Assembly: GCA_038850275.1 (NCBI GenBank)
Contig: JAWCLZ010000009.1
Location: 1 to 47,476 of the forward strand
Length of the DNA: 47,476 nt
DNA from: JAWCLZ01 sp038850275
Lineage (GTDB): Archaea > Halobacteriota > JAWCLZ01
Direction: 5' to 3'
The notes under the pieces were generated by a model. That model was not told where the DNA came from. It saw only the letters and a list, made by a program, of their open reading frames with translations, and did not search any database. The position numbers were made by a program, and so were the translations under genes. This document shows, piece after piece, positions 14,836-23,458 of this stretch (positions within the stretch are counted from its first letter, which is position 1; each line of letters opens with the position of its first letter).

Positions 14836-14851
14836 CGAAAAATATATATAG
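14836..14851 (+). promoter_or_regulatory. Strong BRE/TATA promoter of the thermosome gene
   Basis: CGAAAAATATATATAG is a near-ideal archaeal BRE plus TATA. Start of transcription is expected near 14872, leaving a leader of about 27 bases that contains GGAGGTG at 14887-14893, consistent with high expression. Confidence 0.7.
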
Positions 14852-14898
14852 AAGTGTTCATCAATTATTTACTAGTTTATTTTATTGGAGGTGTTTAA

Positions 14899-16524
14899 AT
14901 GGCGCAACAAGCTGTGCAGCCTATTTTAATCTTAAAAGAGGGAAGCCAGAGAACGCGAGGTAGGGAAGCGCAGAGTATGAATATTCTCGCAGCTAGAGCT
15001 GTAGCAGCTGCAGTTCGAACTACGCTTGGGCCTAAGGGCATGGATAAAATGTTGGTTGATAGCTTAGGAGATGTAGTGATAACCAACGATGGAGTTACCA
15101 TTTTGAAGGAAATGGACATAGAGCATCCAGCTGCCAAGATGATGGTAGAGGTCTCAAAGACTCAAGACCAAGAAGTGGGAGATGGAACCACTACAGCAGT
15201 AGTAATCGCGGGGGAACTGTTGGGTAATGCTGAGAAATTAATAGATCAAAGGATTCATCCCACTGTAGTGGTATCAGGATACAAACTAGCGGCGAAGAAG
15301 GCTGAGGAAATATTGAGAAGTATAGCCATCGATGTGGATATAAATAATGAAAAACTATTGAAGCAAGTGGCATTAACAGCGATAACTGGAAAGGGAGCTG
15401 AGACAGCGAAGGATGAAATCTCAGATATATGCGTGCGAGCAGTTAAAGCAATTGTTGAAAATGGAAAAGCAGACATTGAAAATATTCAAATCCAGAAGAT
15501 TGAGGGAGGTAGCTCTTCAGACTCCAAGCTAGTGGAGGGAATAGTGATCGACAAAGAAGTAGTACATCCACATATGCCAAGAAGAGTGGAAAATGCCAAG
15601 ATATTGCTATTGGACTTCGGCCTTGAATATAAGAAAACTGAAGTGGATGCAGAGATCTCAATAACATCGCCAGATCAATTAAAAGCATTCTTAGATGAGG
15701 AAGAGCGTATATTGAAGAACATGGTTGACAAAATAGTGGCCACTGGAGCAAATGTAGTACTCTGCCAGAAGGGCATTGATGATATAGCGCAGCATTACCT
15801 CGCAAAAGCGAACATCTTAGCAGCTAGAAGAATAAAGGAAAGCGACATGGAGAAACTAGCGAGAGCAACAGGGGCAACGATAGTCAAAAGCTTGGAGGGA
15901 TTATCACCTAAAGACCTAGGGAGCGCTGGCTTAGTTGAAGAGCGCAAATATGGCGAGGAAGAAATGATCTTCGTGGAGCAATGCAAGAATCCAAAGGCAG
16001 TTACCATAATACTAAGAGGGGGATCAGAGCACGTAGTCGATGAGCTAGAGCGAGGAGTGAACGATGGCCTACGCGTAGTTGAAGCAGCAATTGAAGATGG
16101 CAAGCTCGTTGCTGGAGGAGGCGCAGCTGAAGTAGAAGTTGCCCTTCGCTTGCGAGAATATGCTGCCACAGTTGGAGGAAGGGAACAACTTGCTATCGAG
16201 GCATTCGCAGATGCTATAGAAGTGATTCCAAAGACCCTTGCAGAGAATGCCGGCTTAGATCCAATCGATACAATCGTAGATCTAAGAGCTGAACATGAAA
16301 AGGGCAATAAATACGCTGGGCTCAATGTATATACAGGCAAGGTAATTGACATGTTAAAAGAAGGCGTAGTTGAACCATTGAGGGTAAAAACTCAAGCAAT
16401 TCACTCTGCATCAGAGGCAGCAACGATGATTCTTAGAATCGACGATGTGATTGCAGCAGGGAAGCTTGAAAAAGAAGAGAAGAAACCTCCATCGAAAGGC
16501 GAGGAATTCGAATCAGAATATTAA
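14899..16524 (+). CDS. thsA: Thermosome (group II chaperonin) subunit
   Basis: This 541-residue CCT/TRiC-type chaperonin folds proteins in an ATP-driven double ring. Motifs are AARAVAAAVRTTLGPKGMDKM, DGVTILKEMDIEHPAAKMMV, the nucleotide site GDGTTTAVVIAGELL, the apical domain around residues 215-370, and the second ATP loop LVAGGGAAEVEVALRLREYA with ENAGLDPIDTIVDLRAEH. The C-terminus is short and acidic (KGEEFESEY) instead of the long GGM tail of many thermosomes. A strong TATA and ribosome binding site precede it. The DnaK system follows at once, placing both chaperone systems together. Confidence 0.97.
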   Translation: MAQQAVQPILILKEGSQRTRGREAQSMNILAARAVAAAVRTTLGPKGMDKMLVDSLGDVVITNDGVTILKEMDIEHPAAKMMVEVSKTQDQEVGDGTTTAVVIAGELLGNAEKLIDQRIHPTVVVSGYKLAAKKAEEILRSIAIDVDINNEKLLKQVALTAITGKGAETAKDEISDICVRAVKAIVENGKADIENIQIQKIEGGSSSDSKLVEGIVIDKEVVHPHMPRRVENAKILLLDFGLEYKKTEVDAEISITSPDQLKAFLDEEERILKNMVDKIVATGANVVLCQKGIDDIAQHYLAKANILAARRIKESDMEKLARATGATIVKSLEGLSPKDLGSAGLVEERKYGEEEMIFVEQCKNPKAVTIILRGGSEHVVDELERGVNDGLRVVEAAIEDGKLVAGGGAAEVEVALRLREYAATVGGREQLAIEAFADAIEVIPKTLAENAGLDPIDTIVDLRAEHEKGNKYAGLNVYTGKVIDMLKEGVVEPLRVKTQAIHSASEAATMILRIDDVIAAGKLEKEEKKPPSKGEEFESEY

Positions 16525-16572
16525 TTTTCCCAACATTTTTTAAATTCTATTTTAATAAAGGTGAAAAGAATT

Positions 16573-17286
16573 ATGGAACCTGAGATCACACTGGGTATGA
16601 AAGAGAGCGATGGGAATAGGAATAATATGAATGGGAATATGGGGAATAGAGAGGATAAAGAGAAAGAGAAGGAGATTAAAGAGAATAAAGAGGATAAAGA
16701 GGATAAGGAGGGTAAGGAGAATAAGAATAAGGAAAAACATATTGAGGATATTGAGGCAATGCAGGAGGAGATTGCAAAGTTAAAAATTGAACTTGAAGCT
16801 AAAGCTAAAGAGCTTGAGGCTAAAACTAGAGAACTTGAGGAGAAGACCAAGCTTGCTAATGAATATTACACTCAACTTCGATATCTAATGGCTGATATCG
16901 AAAATTTGAAGAAATTTACAGCGAAGGAAAAAATGGATTATATAAAATTTGCAAATGAGGAGTTGGTTAAAAAATTGCTGCCTGTATTGGATAGCTTTGA
17001 AAGTGCTTTAAAAGCAGCTGGGGATTTAAAAAGAGTAAAAGAATGTGAAGGAATAATAGAGGGAATGGAAAAGATATATCACCAGCTATATGAAACTCTT
17101 GAGAAAGAAGGACTTCAAGTTATCTCTTCAGTTGGCGAGAAATTCGATCCATTTAAACATGAGGCAATAGCGCAAATTGAAAATAAAAATACTGAGGAAA
17201 ATACTATACTAGAGGAACTTCAAAAGGGATATATTTTTAACTCCAAGGTAATTCGAGCATCTAAAGTTAAAGTTTCAAAGAGGTGA
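16573..17286 (+). CDS. grpE: GrpE nucleotide exchange factor of DnaK
   Basis: GrpE releases ADP from DnaK. The C-terminal part (about 95-237) is canonical: YYTQLRYLMADIENLKKFTA, KLLPVLDSFESALKA, GIIEGMEKIYHQLYETLEKE and GEKFDPFKHEAIAQIENK. The first 55 residues are low-complexity Asn, Lys, Glu and Asp runs coded by repetitive GAGAATAAAGAGGATAAAG DNA, followed by a long coiled coil for dimerisation. ATG 16573 is preferred because AAGGTGA at 16558-16564 fits it; an in-frame GTG lies 12 bases earlier. The gene begins an operon grpE-dnaK-dnaJ with 4-5 base gaps. The system is bacterial in origin and present in some euryarchaea. Confidence 0.92.
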   Translation: MEPEITLGMKESDGNRNNMNGNMGNREDKEKEKEIKENKEDKEDKEGKENKNKEKHIEDIEAMQEEIAKLKIELEAKAKELEAKTRELEEKTKLANEYYTQLRYLMADIENLKKFTAKEKMDYIKFANEELVKKLLPVLDSFESALKAAGDLKRVKECEGIIEGMEKIYHQLYETLEKEGLQVISSVGEKFDPFKHEAIAQIENKNTEENTILEELQKGYIFNSKVIRASKVKVSKR

Positions 17287-17290
17287 TAAA

Positions 17291-19138
17291 ATGGCGAAGA
17301 TAATTGGAATCGATCTAGGAACGAGCAACTCTGCTGCTGCAGTTATGATGGGAGGTAGACCAACTATAATTCCAAGCGCGGAGGGTGTAACCCTAGGGGG
17401 AAAAGCCTTCCCGAGCTATGTTGCTTTTACAAAGGATGGACAGCTATTGATAGGTGAGCCAGCTAGAAGGCAAGCTATAACTAATCCCGAGGGAACTGTT
17501 ACTGCATTTAAAAGGAAAATGGGAACGGATTATAAATATAAGATTTATGGAAAGGAATATACCCCTCAAGAGCTCTCTGCATTTTTACTTCGAAAGATAA
17601 AGCAAGATGCTGAAGCTTTTCTTGGCGAGAAAGTAGAGAAAGCAGTTATAACTGTGCCTGCTTACTTCAACGATAATCAAAGACAGGCAACTAAAGACGC
17701 GGGTAGAATCGCTGGGTTGGAAGTGGTTAGAATAATAAATGAACCCACAGCAGCAAGCCTTGCCTATGGAATTGATAAAGCTGGCAAAGAACAGCGGATA
17801 ATGGTCTTCGATTTAGGCGGTGGTACATTAGACGTCACCATACTTGAATTCGGTGGTGGAGTATTTGAAGTGAAATCCACTTCAGGGGACACTCAACTTG
17901 GTGGCACAGATATGGATAATGCATTGATAGATTACATTATAAGAGAATTCAAGCGAGATACAGGCATAGATTTAAGGAATGATAAAACAGCGATGATGCG
18001 CCTTAAAGAAGCAGCGGAGAAAGCAAAAATTGAGCTCTCAACTTCAGTTACAACTGATATTAACTTACCATTCATCACAGCGGATCAAACTGGGCCGAAG
18101 CATCTTTCAATGACTATTACTAGAGCAAAACTTGAGGAACTAGTAGCACCCATAGTAGAGCGCTGCCGAGGGCCAATGCAGCAAGCTCTAGCTGATGCCA
18201 AGCTTGAGCCAAAGGATATAGATAAAGTGATACTAGTTGGTGGACCAACGCGCATGCCAATTGTACAGCGCTTCGTCGAAGAATTCATGGGCAAAAAAAT
18301 AGAGCGAGGCATAGATCCAATGGAATGCGTTGCAATGGGGGCAGCAATTCAAGGTGGAGTACTAGCTGGGGAAGTTAAGGATATAGTGCTATTAGATGTA
18401 ACTCCACTTTCATTAGGCGTTGAAACCCTAGGTGGGATCTTTACCAAGCTAATTGAGAGAAATACGACAATTCCAACTAGGAAGAGCCAGATCTTCACCA
18501 CAGCTGTTGATAATCAAACAAGCGTGGAAATACACGTTTTACAGGGAGAGAGACCTATGGCAGCGGATAACACCACGCTTGGCCGTTTCCACTTAATTGG
18601 CATACCACCTGCACCTAGAGGTGTGCCGCAGATCGAAGTGACCTTTGATATAGATGTAAATGGGATACTTACAGTTTCAGCTAAAGATTTAGCAACTGGC
18701 AAGGAGCAAAAGATCACCATAACAGCGCCGCATAGGCTATCAGAGGAGGAAATTCAACGGAAGATCAAAGAAGCTGAGAAATATGCTGAGGAGGATAAAA
18801 AGCGAAAGGAAAAAGCAGAGCTTAAGAATCAAGCGGATTCATTGATTTACACCTCTGAGAAAACAGTTAAAGAAGCTGGGGATAAAATTAGCAAAGAACT
18901 TAAGGATAAAGCAGCTCAAGCAATTGAAAAACTCAAAGAGGCAGTGAAAAGCGATGATGTAGTTAAGATAAAAACTGAGATTGAAAACACCACTAAAGTG
19001 CTACATGAAATAGCCACTGTAATGTACCAGCAAGCTCCAAAGCAAGAGGCAAAGGCAAGTAATGATCGAGCTAAGGGAGATCGAGCTAAAACAGTTGACG
19101 CTGATTATAAAGTAGTGGATGAGGATAAAGAGAAATAA
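17291..19138 (+). CDS. dnaK: Chaperone DnaK (Hsp70)
   Basis: This 615-residue Hsp70 has the ATPase domain first: MAKIIGIDLGTSNSAAAVMM, VPAYFNDNQRQATKDAGRIA, RIINEPTAASLAYGIDK, FDLGGGTLDVTILE and VILVGGPTRMPIVQ. The substrate-binding domain follows from about residue 370 (LLDVTPLSLGVETLGGIFTK), then the helical lid (SEEEIQRKIKEAEKYAEEDK). The C-terminus ends DADYKVVDEDKEK, like the bacterial EEVxDxDK type tail. The ATPase domain lacks the extra segment of most Gram-negative DnaKs, typical of archaeal and Gram-positive forms. It works with the flanking GrpE and DnaJ. Confidence 0.98.
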   Translation: MAKIIGIDLGTSNSAAAVMMGGRPTIIPSAEGVTLGGKAFPSYVAFTKDGQLLIGEPARRQAITNPEGTVTAFKRKMGTDYKYKIYGKEYTPQELSAFLLRKIKQDAEAFLGEKVEKAVITVPAYFNDNQRQATKDAGRIAGLEVVRIINEPTAASLAYGIDKAGKEQRIMVFDLGGGTLDVTILEFGGGVFEVKSTSGDTQLGGTDMDNALIDYIIREFKRDTGIDLRNDKTAMMRLKEAAEKAKIELSTSVTTDINLPFITADQTGPKHLSMTITRAKLEELVAPIVERCRGPMQQALADAKLEPKDIDKVILVGGPTRMPIVQRFVEEFMGKKIERGIDPMECVAMGAAIQGGVLAGEVKDIVLLDVTPLSLGVETLGGIFTKLIERNTTIPTRKSQIFTTAVDNQTSVEIHVLQGERPMAADNTTLGRFHLIGIPPAPRGVPQIEVTFDIDVNGILTVSAKDLATGKEQKITITAPHRLSEEEIQRKIKEAEKYAEEDKKRKEKAELKNQADSLIYTSEKTVKEAGDKISKELKDKAAQAIEKLKEAVKSDDVVKIKTEIENTTKVLHEIATVMYQQAPKQEAKASNDRAKGDRAKTVDADYKVVDEDKEK

Positions 19139-19143
19139 AAGCG

Positions 19144-20319
19144 GTGTTAGAATTGGAGAAGGAAAAGCGGGATTACTATGAAGTGCTAGGGGTTAGTAGA
19201 AATGCCACTAAAGAGGAAATCAAGCAAGCTTATCGCAAACTCGCGATGCAGTATCACCCGGATGTAAGTAAAGATCCCAATGCTGAGGAAAAATTTAAGG
19301 AAATCTCAGAAGCTTATGCAGTGCTAAGTGATGATGAAAAACGAGCTCAATATGATCGCTTTGGACACGCGGGAATGGCTGGATATACCCAGCAAGATCT
19401 ATTCCGTGACTTCGACTTCGATATCTTCCGCGACTTTGGTTTTGGAAGCTTTGATTCCATATTTGATATCTTCTTCGGTAGAGATTTTGGATCGCGCTTT
19501 AAACAAGCATATGAACAAGCATATCGCCCTAGGCGTGGGAATGATATTTTATATACATTGGAAATAAGCTTGAATGAAGCTGCATTTGGAGCTGAAAAAG
19601 AAATTGAAATCCCCAAGCAAATCACTTGCTCAATTTGCAATGGCACAGGGGCTAAACCTGGCACTGCTCCAAGGAAATGTCCAACTTGCAATGGAACTGG
19701 TCAAGTTAGACAGGTGCAAACTCGAGGTTTTACTCAATTCATAAGAATTGAAACCTGCAGCGCTTGTAGAGGACGTGGTACATATATTGAAGTTCCCTGT
19801 AGTGAATGCAGAGGTAAGGGAATTGTACATAGAACTCGTAAGCTATTGATTAAAGTGCCTAAGGGAGTGGATACTGGTTATCGATTGCGTATTCAAGGCG
19901 AGGGTGAAGCTGGGGAAAGAGGTGCTCCACCTGGAGATTTATATATTGAAGTTAAGGTGAAGCCTCACGAGTTCTTCGAGAGAGAGGGAGATGATTTAAT
20001 TTGCAAAATACCAATAAGCTATCCTCAAGCAGTGCTTGGTTGCGAGATCGATGTTCCAACTCTTTTTGGAAAAGCAAAGTTGAAAATCCCCCCTGGCACG
20101 CAGAACGATACCCTTTTTAGATTAAAGGGCAAGGGAATGCCTCGCTTGCATGGATATGGAAATGGTGATCAAATTATACGTGTTTACATCACAATTCCAA
20201 CTAAATTGAGCAAGCGACAGAGAGAACTATTGGAGGAATTAGCGAGGTTGGAGGAACAGGAGAAAGAGAGGGAGAGGGAAAAAAGTTTTTTCACAAGAAT
20301 TTGGAAAGATGTAGAATAG
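19144..20319 (+). CDS. dnaJ: Chaperone DnaJ (Hsp40)
   Basis: This J-protein of 391 residues stimulates DnaK and delivers substrates. The J domain (9-75) holds YHPDVSKDP with the HPD tripeptide. A Gly/Phe/Asp region (RDFDFDIFRDFGFGSFDSIF) follows. Then come four CxxCxGxG zinc knuckles: CSICNGTG, CPTCNGTG, CSACRGRG and CSECRGKG. The C-terminal substrate domains contain KVPKGVDTGYRLRIQGEGE and PPGTQNDTLFRLKGKGMP. Translation starts with GTG at 19144, five bases after dnaK. An RDF/F-rich linker replaces the usual longer glycine-rich stretch. This is the last gene of the clear chaperone operon. Confidence 0.97.
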   Translation: MLELEKEKRDYYEVLGVSRNATKEEIKQAYRKLAMQYHPDVSKDPNAEEKFKEISEAYAVLSDDEKRAQYDRFGHAGMAGYTQQDLFRDFDFDIFRDFGFGSFDSIFDIFFGRDFGSRFKQAYEQAYRPRRGNDILYTLEISLNEAAFGAEKEIEIPKQITCSICNGTGAKPGTAPRKCPTCNGTGQVRQVQTRGFTQFIRIETCSACRGRGTYIEVPCSECRGKGIVHRTRKLLIKVPKGVDTGYRLRIQGEGEAGERGAPPGDLYIEVKVKPHEFFEREGDDLICKIPISYPQAVLGCEIDVPTLFGKAKLKIPPGTQNDTLFRLKGKGMPRLHGYGNGDQIIRVYITIPTKLSKRQRELLEELARLEEQEKEREREKSFFTRIWKDVE

Positions 20320-20331
20320 GAGTTTGATAAT

Positions 20332-20880
20332 ATGATACTCAGTGGTAAGAATATTGAAGAAGAAGCAGTGCTTTTGGTAGCGAAGTTGATGTTGAATTCG
20401 ATTCGCACAGCTCCCAAAGCTCTAGGTAGAGATACGATTTACTCTGCTATATTGCTTGATGAAGATTTGAAGAAAATAGCAATGGAAATGCGCTCACAAG
20501 CTAAAACCCGAGGCTTAGGTTGGGAGAGGGATGCTGCAAATGTAGAGCAATCTAGTGCGCTTTGCTTAATAGGTGTGAAAAGCGAGGCTTTAAATTTAGA
20601 CTGCGGAGCCTGTGGTTTTAAAACCTGCGAGGAATATAGTAAAGCCCCTCGAATCCAAGGCCTTGACTTCGAAGGGCCCACTTGTATAATAAAAGCTCTA
20701 GACCTAGGTATTGCTCTAGGCTCAGCTGTGAAGACAGCTTCTATTCATAACGTGGATAATCGAGTTTTCTATCGCGCTGGGGCGGCAGCTAAAAAACTAG
20801 GTTATTTAAAGGAAGCGAGTCTTGTAATAGCAATTCCACTATCAGCAACTGGCAAAAGTTTATACTTCGACCGCAAATAG
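20332..20880 (+). CDS. Ferredoxin-like DUF2148 protein, 182 aa
   Basis: The middle (about 83-101) holds LDCGACGFKTCEEYSKAP, a CxxCxxxxC pattern of the DUF2148 ferredoxin-domain family, with a further Cys in the GPTCIIKALDLGIALGSA helix (about 120). These four Cys probably hold one [4Fe-4S] cluster. The N-terminal helix (EEEAVLLVAKLMLNSIRTAP) and C-terminal basic end are usual for the family. Family function is uncharacterised, with a redox role likely. It begins 12 bases after dnaJ and is followed 9 bases later by a membrane protein gene, so they may share a transcript. Confidence 0.75.
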   Translation: MILSGKNIEEEAVLLVAKLMLNSIRTAPKALGRDTIYSAILLDEDLKKIAMEMRSQAKTRGLGWERDAANVEQSSALCLIGVKSEALNLDCGACGFKTCEEYSKAPRIQGLDFEGPTCIIKALDLGIALGSAVKTASIHNVDNRVFYRAGAAAKKLGYLKEASLVIAIPLSATGKSLYFDRK

Positions 20881-20889
20881 TAGCATTTA

Positions 20890-21549
20890 ATGCAATTGAA
20901 TTCCACAGTTGAATGGCTATTCAATTTAACGATTGATCTTGGCTATATAGGTATCTTCACAGCGAGTTTCCTAGGTAACCTCTTTCTATTCATACCCCTT
21001 CCTTATTTAATAATTGTCTTTTTACTCAGTAATCCAATATTCGGCTTCAATCCAATATTGTTGGCAATTACGAGTGCTCTTGGTGCATCGATTGCTAAAT
21101 TAATAACCTATACCATTGGCTATGGTAGTAGGCATTTACTCACTGAGCAGCGCTGTAGAAAACTAGAATATGCACGCTGGCTAGTGGGGCGGCATGGAAT
21201 TTTAATAATATTTCTCTTCGCAGCCACTCCACTGCCTGACGATGCTCTCTACATCCCATTGGGAATGATGAGTTATTCTTTTTTTAAATTTTTTACCTCA
21301 GTGCTAGCTGGTAAAATAGTTTTAACTTTAATAGTGAGCTATAGTGGTTACTACTCATTAGAATGGCTCATGTTCTTGTTGAATGGGGGAAGTTGGCTAG
21401 GTGTTGTTATAACAATAGTTTTCATCGCTCTCTCAATATATCTAACTCTGAGGATTGATTGGGAAAAAATCTGCCTCACTTTCTTCAGTGATAAATTAGA
21501 GGGGTTGAAGTATTTATTAGATGAATTAGATAAAAAAAATAGAATATAA
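20890..21549 (+). CDS. VTT/DedA-family membrane protein, 219 aa
   Basis: About five hydrophobic segments are visible, including LGYIGIFTASFLGNLFLFIP, LPYLIIVFLL and GVVITIVFIALSIYLTLRI. Between them lies the family loop GASIAKLITYTIGYGSRHLL and FAATPLPDDALYIPLGMMSY, which matches the re-entrant (F/Y)xxxR-G-x-P-DD style region of SNARE-associated/VTT proteins. Relatives move phospholipids or undecaprenyl phosphate across membranes; the archaeal substrate is unknown. A short charged tail (KLEGLKYLLDELDKKNRI) lies in the cytoplasm. It is convergent with pgk. Confidence 0.75.
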   Translation: MQLNSTVEWLFNLTIDLGYIGIFTASFLGNLFLFIPLPYLIIVFLLSNPIFGFNPILLAITSALGASIAKLITYTIGYGSRHLLTEQRCRKLEYARWLVGRHGILIIFLFAATPLPDDALYIPLGMMSYSFFKFFTSVLAGKIVLTLIVSYSGYYSLEWLMFLLNGGSWLGVVITIVFIALSIYLTLRIDWEKICLTFFSDKLEGLKYLLDELDKKNRI

Positions 21550-21586
21550 AAAATAAAATAAAATAATAAAATAAAAATAAAATTTT

Positions 21587-22813
21587 TTAGCGGTATCGCT
21601 TAGCAGCTTCTATTAAAGCAATTATACCCGGCATCTTTTCCCCAGCGAGAAAGTCCATGCAAGCCCCCCCACCAGTACTCACGTGAGCTATTTTGCTTTC
21701 AATTCCCAGTTTCTCCACAGCTGCTGAAGTATGCCCCCCTCCTAATACCGCAAATTTTGCTCTAGTGCAGGCCATTAAAAGCTCATTGGTTGCTAAAGCA
21801 AAATCTGGAACTTCATTCACCCCAGCTGGGCCATTGAATACAACCACACTCGCGCTCTCGATTTCCTTTTTGAATCTATCTATTGTTTCAAATCCAATGT
21901 CCCAAATTAAATATTCCGAGGGAATTTGATGGATTGATACTTCAACTCGAGTATTATCCTTGCATAGAGCAACGTCCACTGGTAGCATAATTTTCTCGCG
22001 ATATTTAGAAAGCAATTGCTTAGCCTTCTCAACCTCCTCTTCAAAACCCTCATCGCGTATGAACTTTAAATTCCTCTCCCCTATATTCACCCCATTCGCA
22101 GCTAGGAAAACATTCGCAACTAAACCTGTTACTAGGATTTTATCAGCACTGCCTCTTTCAAGAACATTCCTCATAACCTTTATTGAATCATTTACCTTTG
22201 CTCCACCTAAAACAAAAACAGCCCCTCCTTGAGATCGCTCTAAAACCATATTCAAAGTGTCAATTTCCCTCTCCATCAGCCTCCCAGCCCCTGAGGGTAG
22301 CACTACTGTAAAACCAACTATGGAAGCGTGGGAGCGATGAGCTGTGCCAAAGGCATCGTTTAAGAAAATATCAACCACGCTTGAGAGCTTTCTAACAAGC
22401 TGGGTTTTAGCGTGCTCTTGTGGGCTTTGTTCAATCTGCTCCTCTGAGTAGAAACGCACGTTCTCAAGGAGAATTATATCTCCATTCTTCATTCCCTTTA
22501 TTGAGTTTCTAGAATATGAACCGAAAACATCGTCTATATACTTCACCTCTTTCTTTAAAAGCTGGCTCAATCTCTTAGCATGCTCCTCCATAGTTGTGAA
22601 GTCCTTTTTACCGGGGCGTGATTGATGTGATAATAAAACTGTTTTAGCGTTTTCAAGCTCTTTAATGGTTTTAATATGACTTCTCATGCGCTTGTCATCT
22701 AAAATAGCACCTGTTTTTGGATCGATTGGGGAATTTATATCAATTCTCAAAAGCACGGTTTTATTTTCAAATTCAAAATCATCCATAGTAAGGTAATTTC
22801 GCTTGGGCTCCAT
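21587..22813 (-). CDS. pgk: Phosphoglycerate kinase
   Basis: PGK interconverts 1,3-bisphosphoglycerate and 3-phosphoglycerate. The 408-residue protein keeps the substrate site VLLRIDINSPIDPKTGAILD (about 20-39), SHQSRPGKKDF, LENVRFYSEEQ and DAFGTAHRSHAS. The ATP-domain signatures are VFVLGGAKVNDSIKVMRNVL, VFNGPAGVNEVPDFALATNE and VLGGGHTSAA with STGGGACMDFLAGEKMPGI. A TATA-like TTATATATTTG and GGGGTT lie upstream on the minus strand (about 22815-22850). It supports glycolysis or gluconeogenesis and is divergent from lrp. Confidence 0.97.
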   Translation of the reverse strand: MEPKRNYLTMDDFEFENKTVLLRIDINSPIDPKTGAILDDKRMRSHIKTIKELENAKTVLLSHQSRPGKKDFTTMEEHAKRLSQLLKKEVKYIDDVFGSYSRNSIKGMKNGDIILLENVRFYSEEQIEQSPQEHAKTQLVRKLSSVVDIFLNDAFGTAHRSHASIVGFTVVLPSGAGRLMEREIDTLNMVLERSQGGAVFVLGGAKVNDSIKVMRNVLERGSADKILVTGLVANVFLAANGVNIGERNLKFIRDEGFEEEVEKAKQLLSKYREKIMLPVDVALCKDNTRVEVSIHQIPSEYLIWDIGFETIDRFKKEIESASVVVFNGPAGVNEVPDFALATNELLMACTRAKFAVLGGGHTSAAVEKLGIESKIAHVSTGGGACMDFLAGEKMPGIIALIEAAKRYR

Positions 22814-22911
22814 AATAACCCCTTTTTCTAATTAGTAATACAAATATATAATTGATTTTGTTTTATTTTATTGTTTTATTTCTAATTTCCAAAGCTAATT
22901 TCCAAAAAAAA

Positions 22912-22917
22912 TTTATA
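22912..22917 (+). promoter_or_regulatory. TATA box of the lrp-aminotransferase operon
   Basis: TTTATA follows an A-rich BRE-like run (AAAAAAAA) and lies about 35-40 bases from the lrp start, leaving a short leader. Confidence 0.5.
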
Positions 22918-22951
22918 GAGCTCAGGAGTAAAAATATAGGCACGGCTGGTA

Positions 22952-23458
22952 ATGTTTATGAGGAACATCGATGAAAAGGATAAAGAGATCTTAAGTATAT
23001 TGGAAAATGATGCAAGAGTTCCAACTTCTGATCTTGCAACAATGGTTGGCTTATCAGAGGAAGAAGTTATAAAGAGAATGAAAGAGCTTGAGCAGAGAGG
23101 CGTGATTAAGAAGTATAAAGCAGTTGTGGACTGGGAAAAAGCAGGGGTGGAAAAAGTAACAGCAGTGATCGATGTAAAAGTAACGCCTGAGCGAGGCAAG
23201 GGCTATGATAGCGTTGCAGAGCGAGTGGCAAACTTCCCTGAAGTGCGAACGGTATACTTAGTTTCAGGGGAATATGATTTAGCAGTTGTAGTGGAGGCTA
23301 AAACGATGAAGGAAATCTCCCTCTTTGTCTCTGAAAAACTTGCCCCTCTTGAGAGAGTGCATGGCACTAATACTCATTTCATGCTGAAGAAATATAAAGA
23401 GGAAGGAATAGTGGTCTTTGAGAGAGAGGAAAATAAAAGACTGGGGATCTCGCCATGA
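22952..23458 (+). CDS. Lrp/AsnC-family transcription regulator
   Basis: The 168-residue protein has an N-terminal helix-turn-helix (about 8-55: DKEILSILENDARVPTSDLA, then EEEVIKRMKELEQRGVIKKY). An effector-binding RAM domain (about 75-150) follows, containing VRTVYLVSGEYDLAVVVEAK. Lrp proteins sense amino acids and form octamers on DNA. The stop overlaps the aminotransferase start (ATGA), so the regulator is likely to control its own operon and nitrogen or amino-acid flow. The second in-frame ATG at 22958 is an alternative start. It is divergent from pgk. Confidence 0.9.
   Translation: MFMRNIDEKDKEILSILENDARVPTSDLATMVGLSEEEVIKRMKELEQRGVIKKYKAVVDWEKAGVEKVTAVIDVKVTPERGKGYDSVAERVANFPEVRTVYLVSGEYDLAVVVEAKTMKEISLFVSEKLAPLERVHGTNTHFMLKKYKEEGIVVFEREENKRLGISP

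Larger units (their letters stand above)
14531..14898. other. cdc6-thermosome intergenic region, candidate replication origin
   Basis: No gene is present. The region lies directly upstream of cdc6 and holds an AT-only tract around 14735-14765, suited to unwinding. TTTCAAGTGGAA at 14664-14675 is partly like a mini-ORB (TTCCAGTGGAAAC). An inverted repeat CCTAG-AAAA-CTAGG lies at 14710-14723, and CAGAAGGAAAGGGGTC at 14811-14826 is loosely like the G-string end of ORBs. These matches are imperfect, so origin function is inference from position and composition. Confidence 0.4.

Noticed and set aside
15795..16352. Long open frame antisense to the thermosome gene
   Set aside because: It is Ser/Pro-rich low-complexity translation with no start signal. 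It mirrors the codon bias of a strongly supported gene on the other strand.
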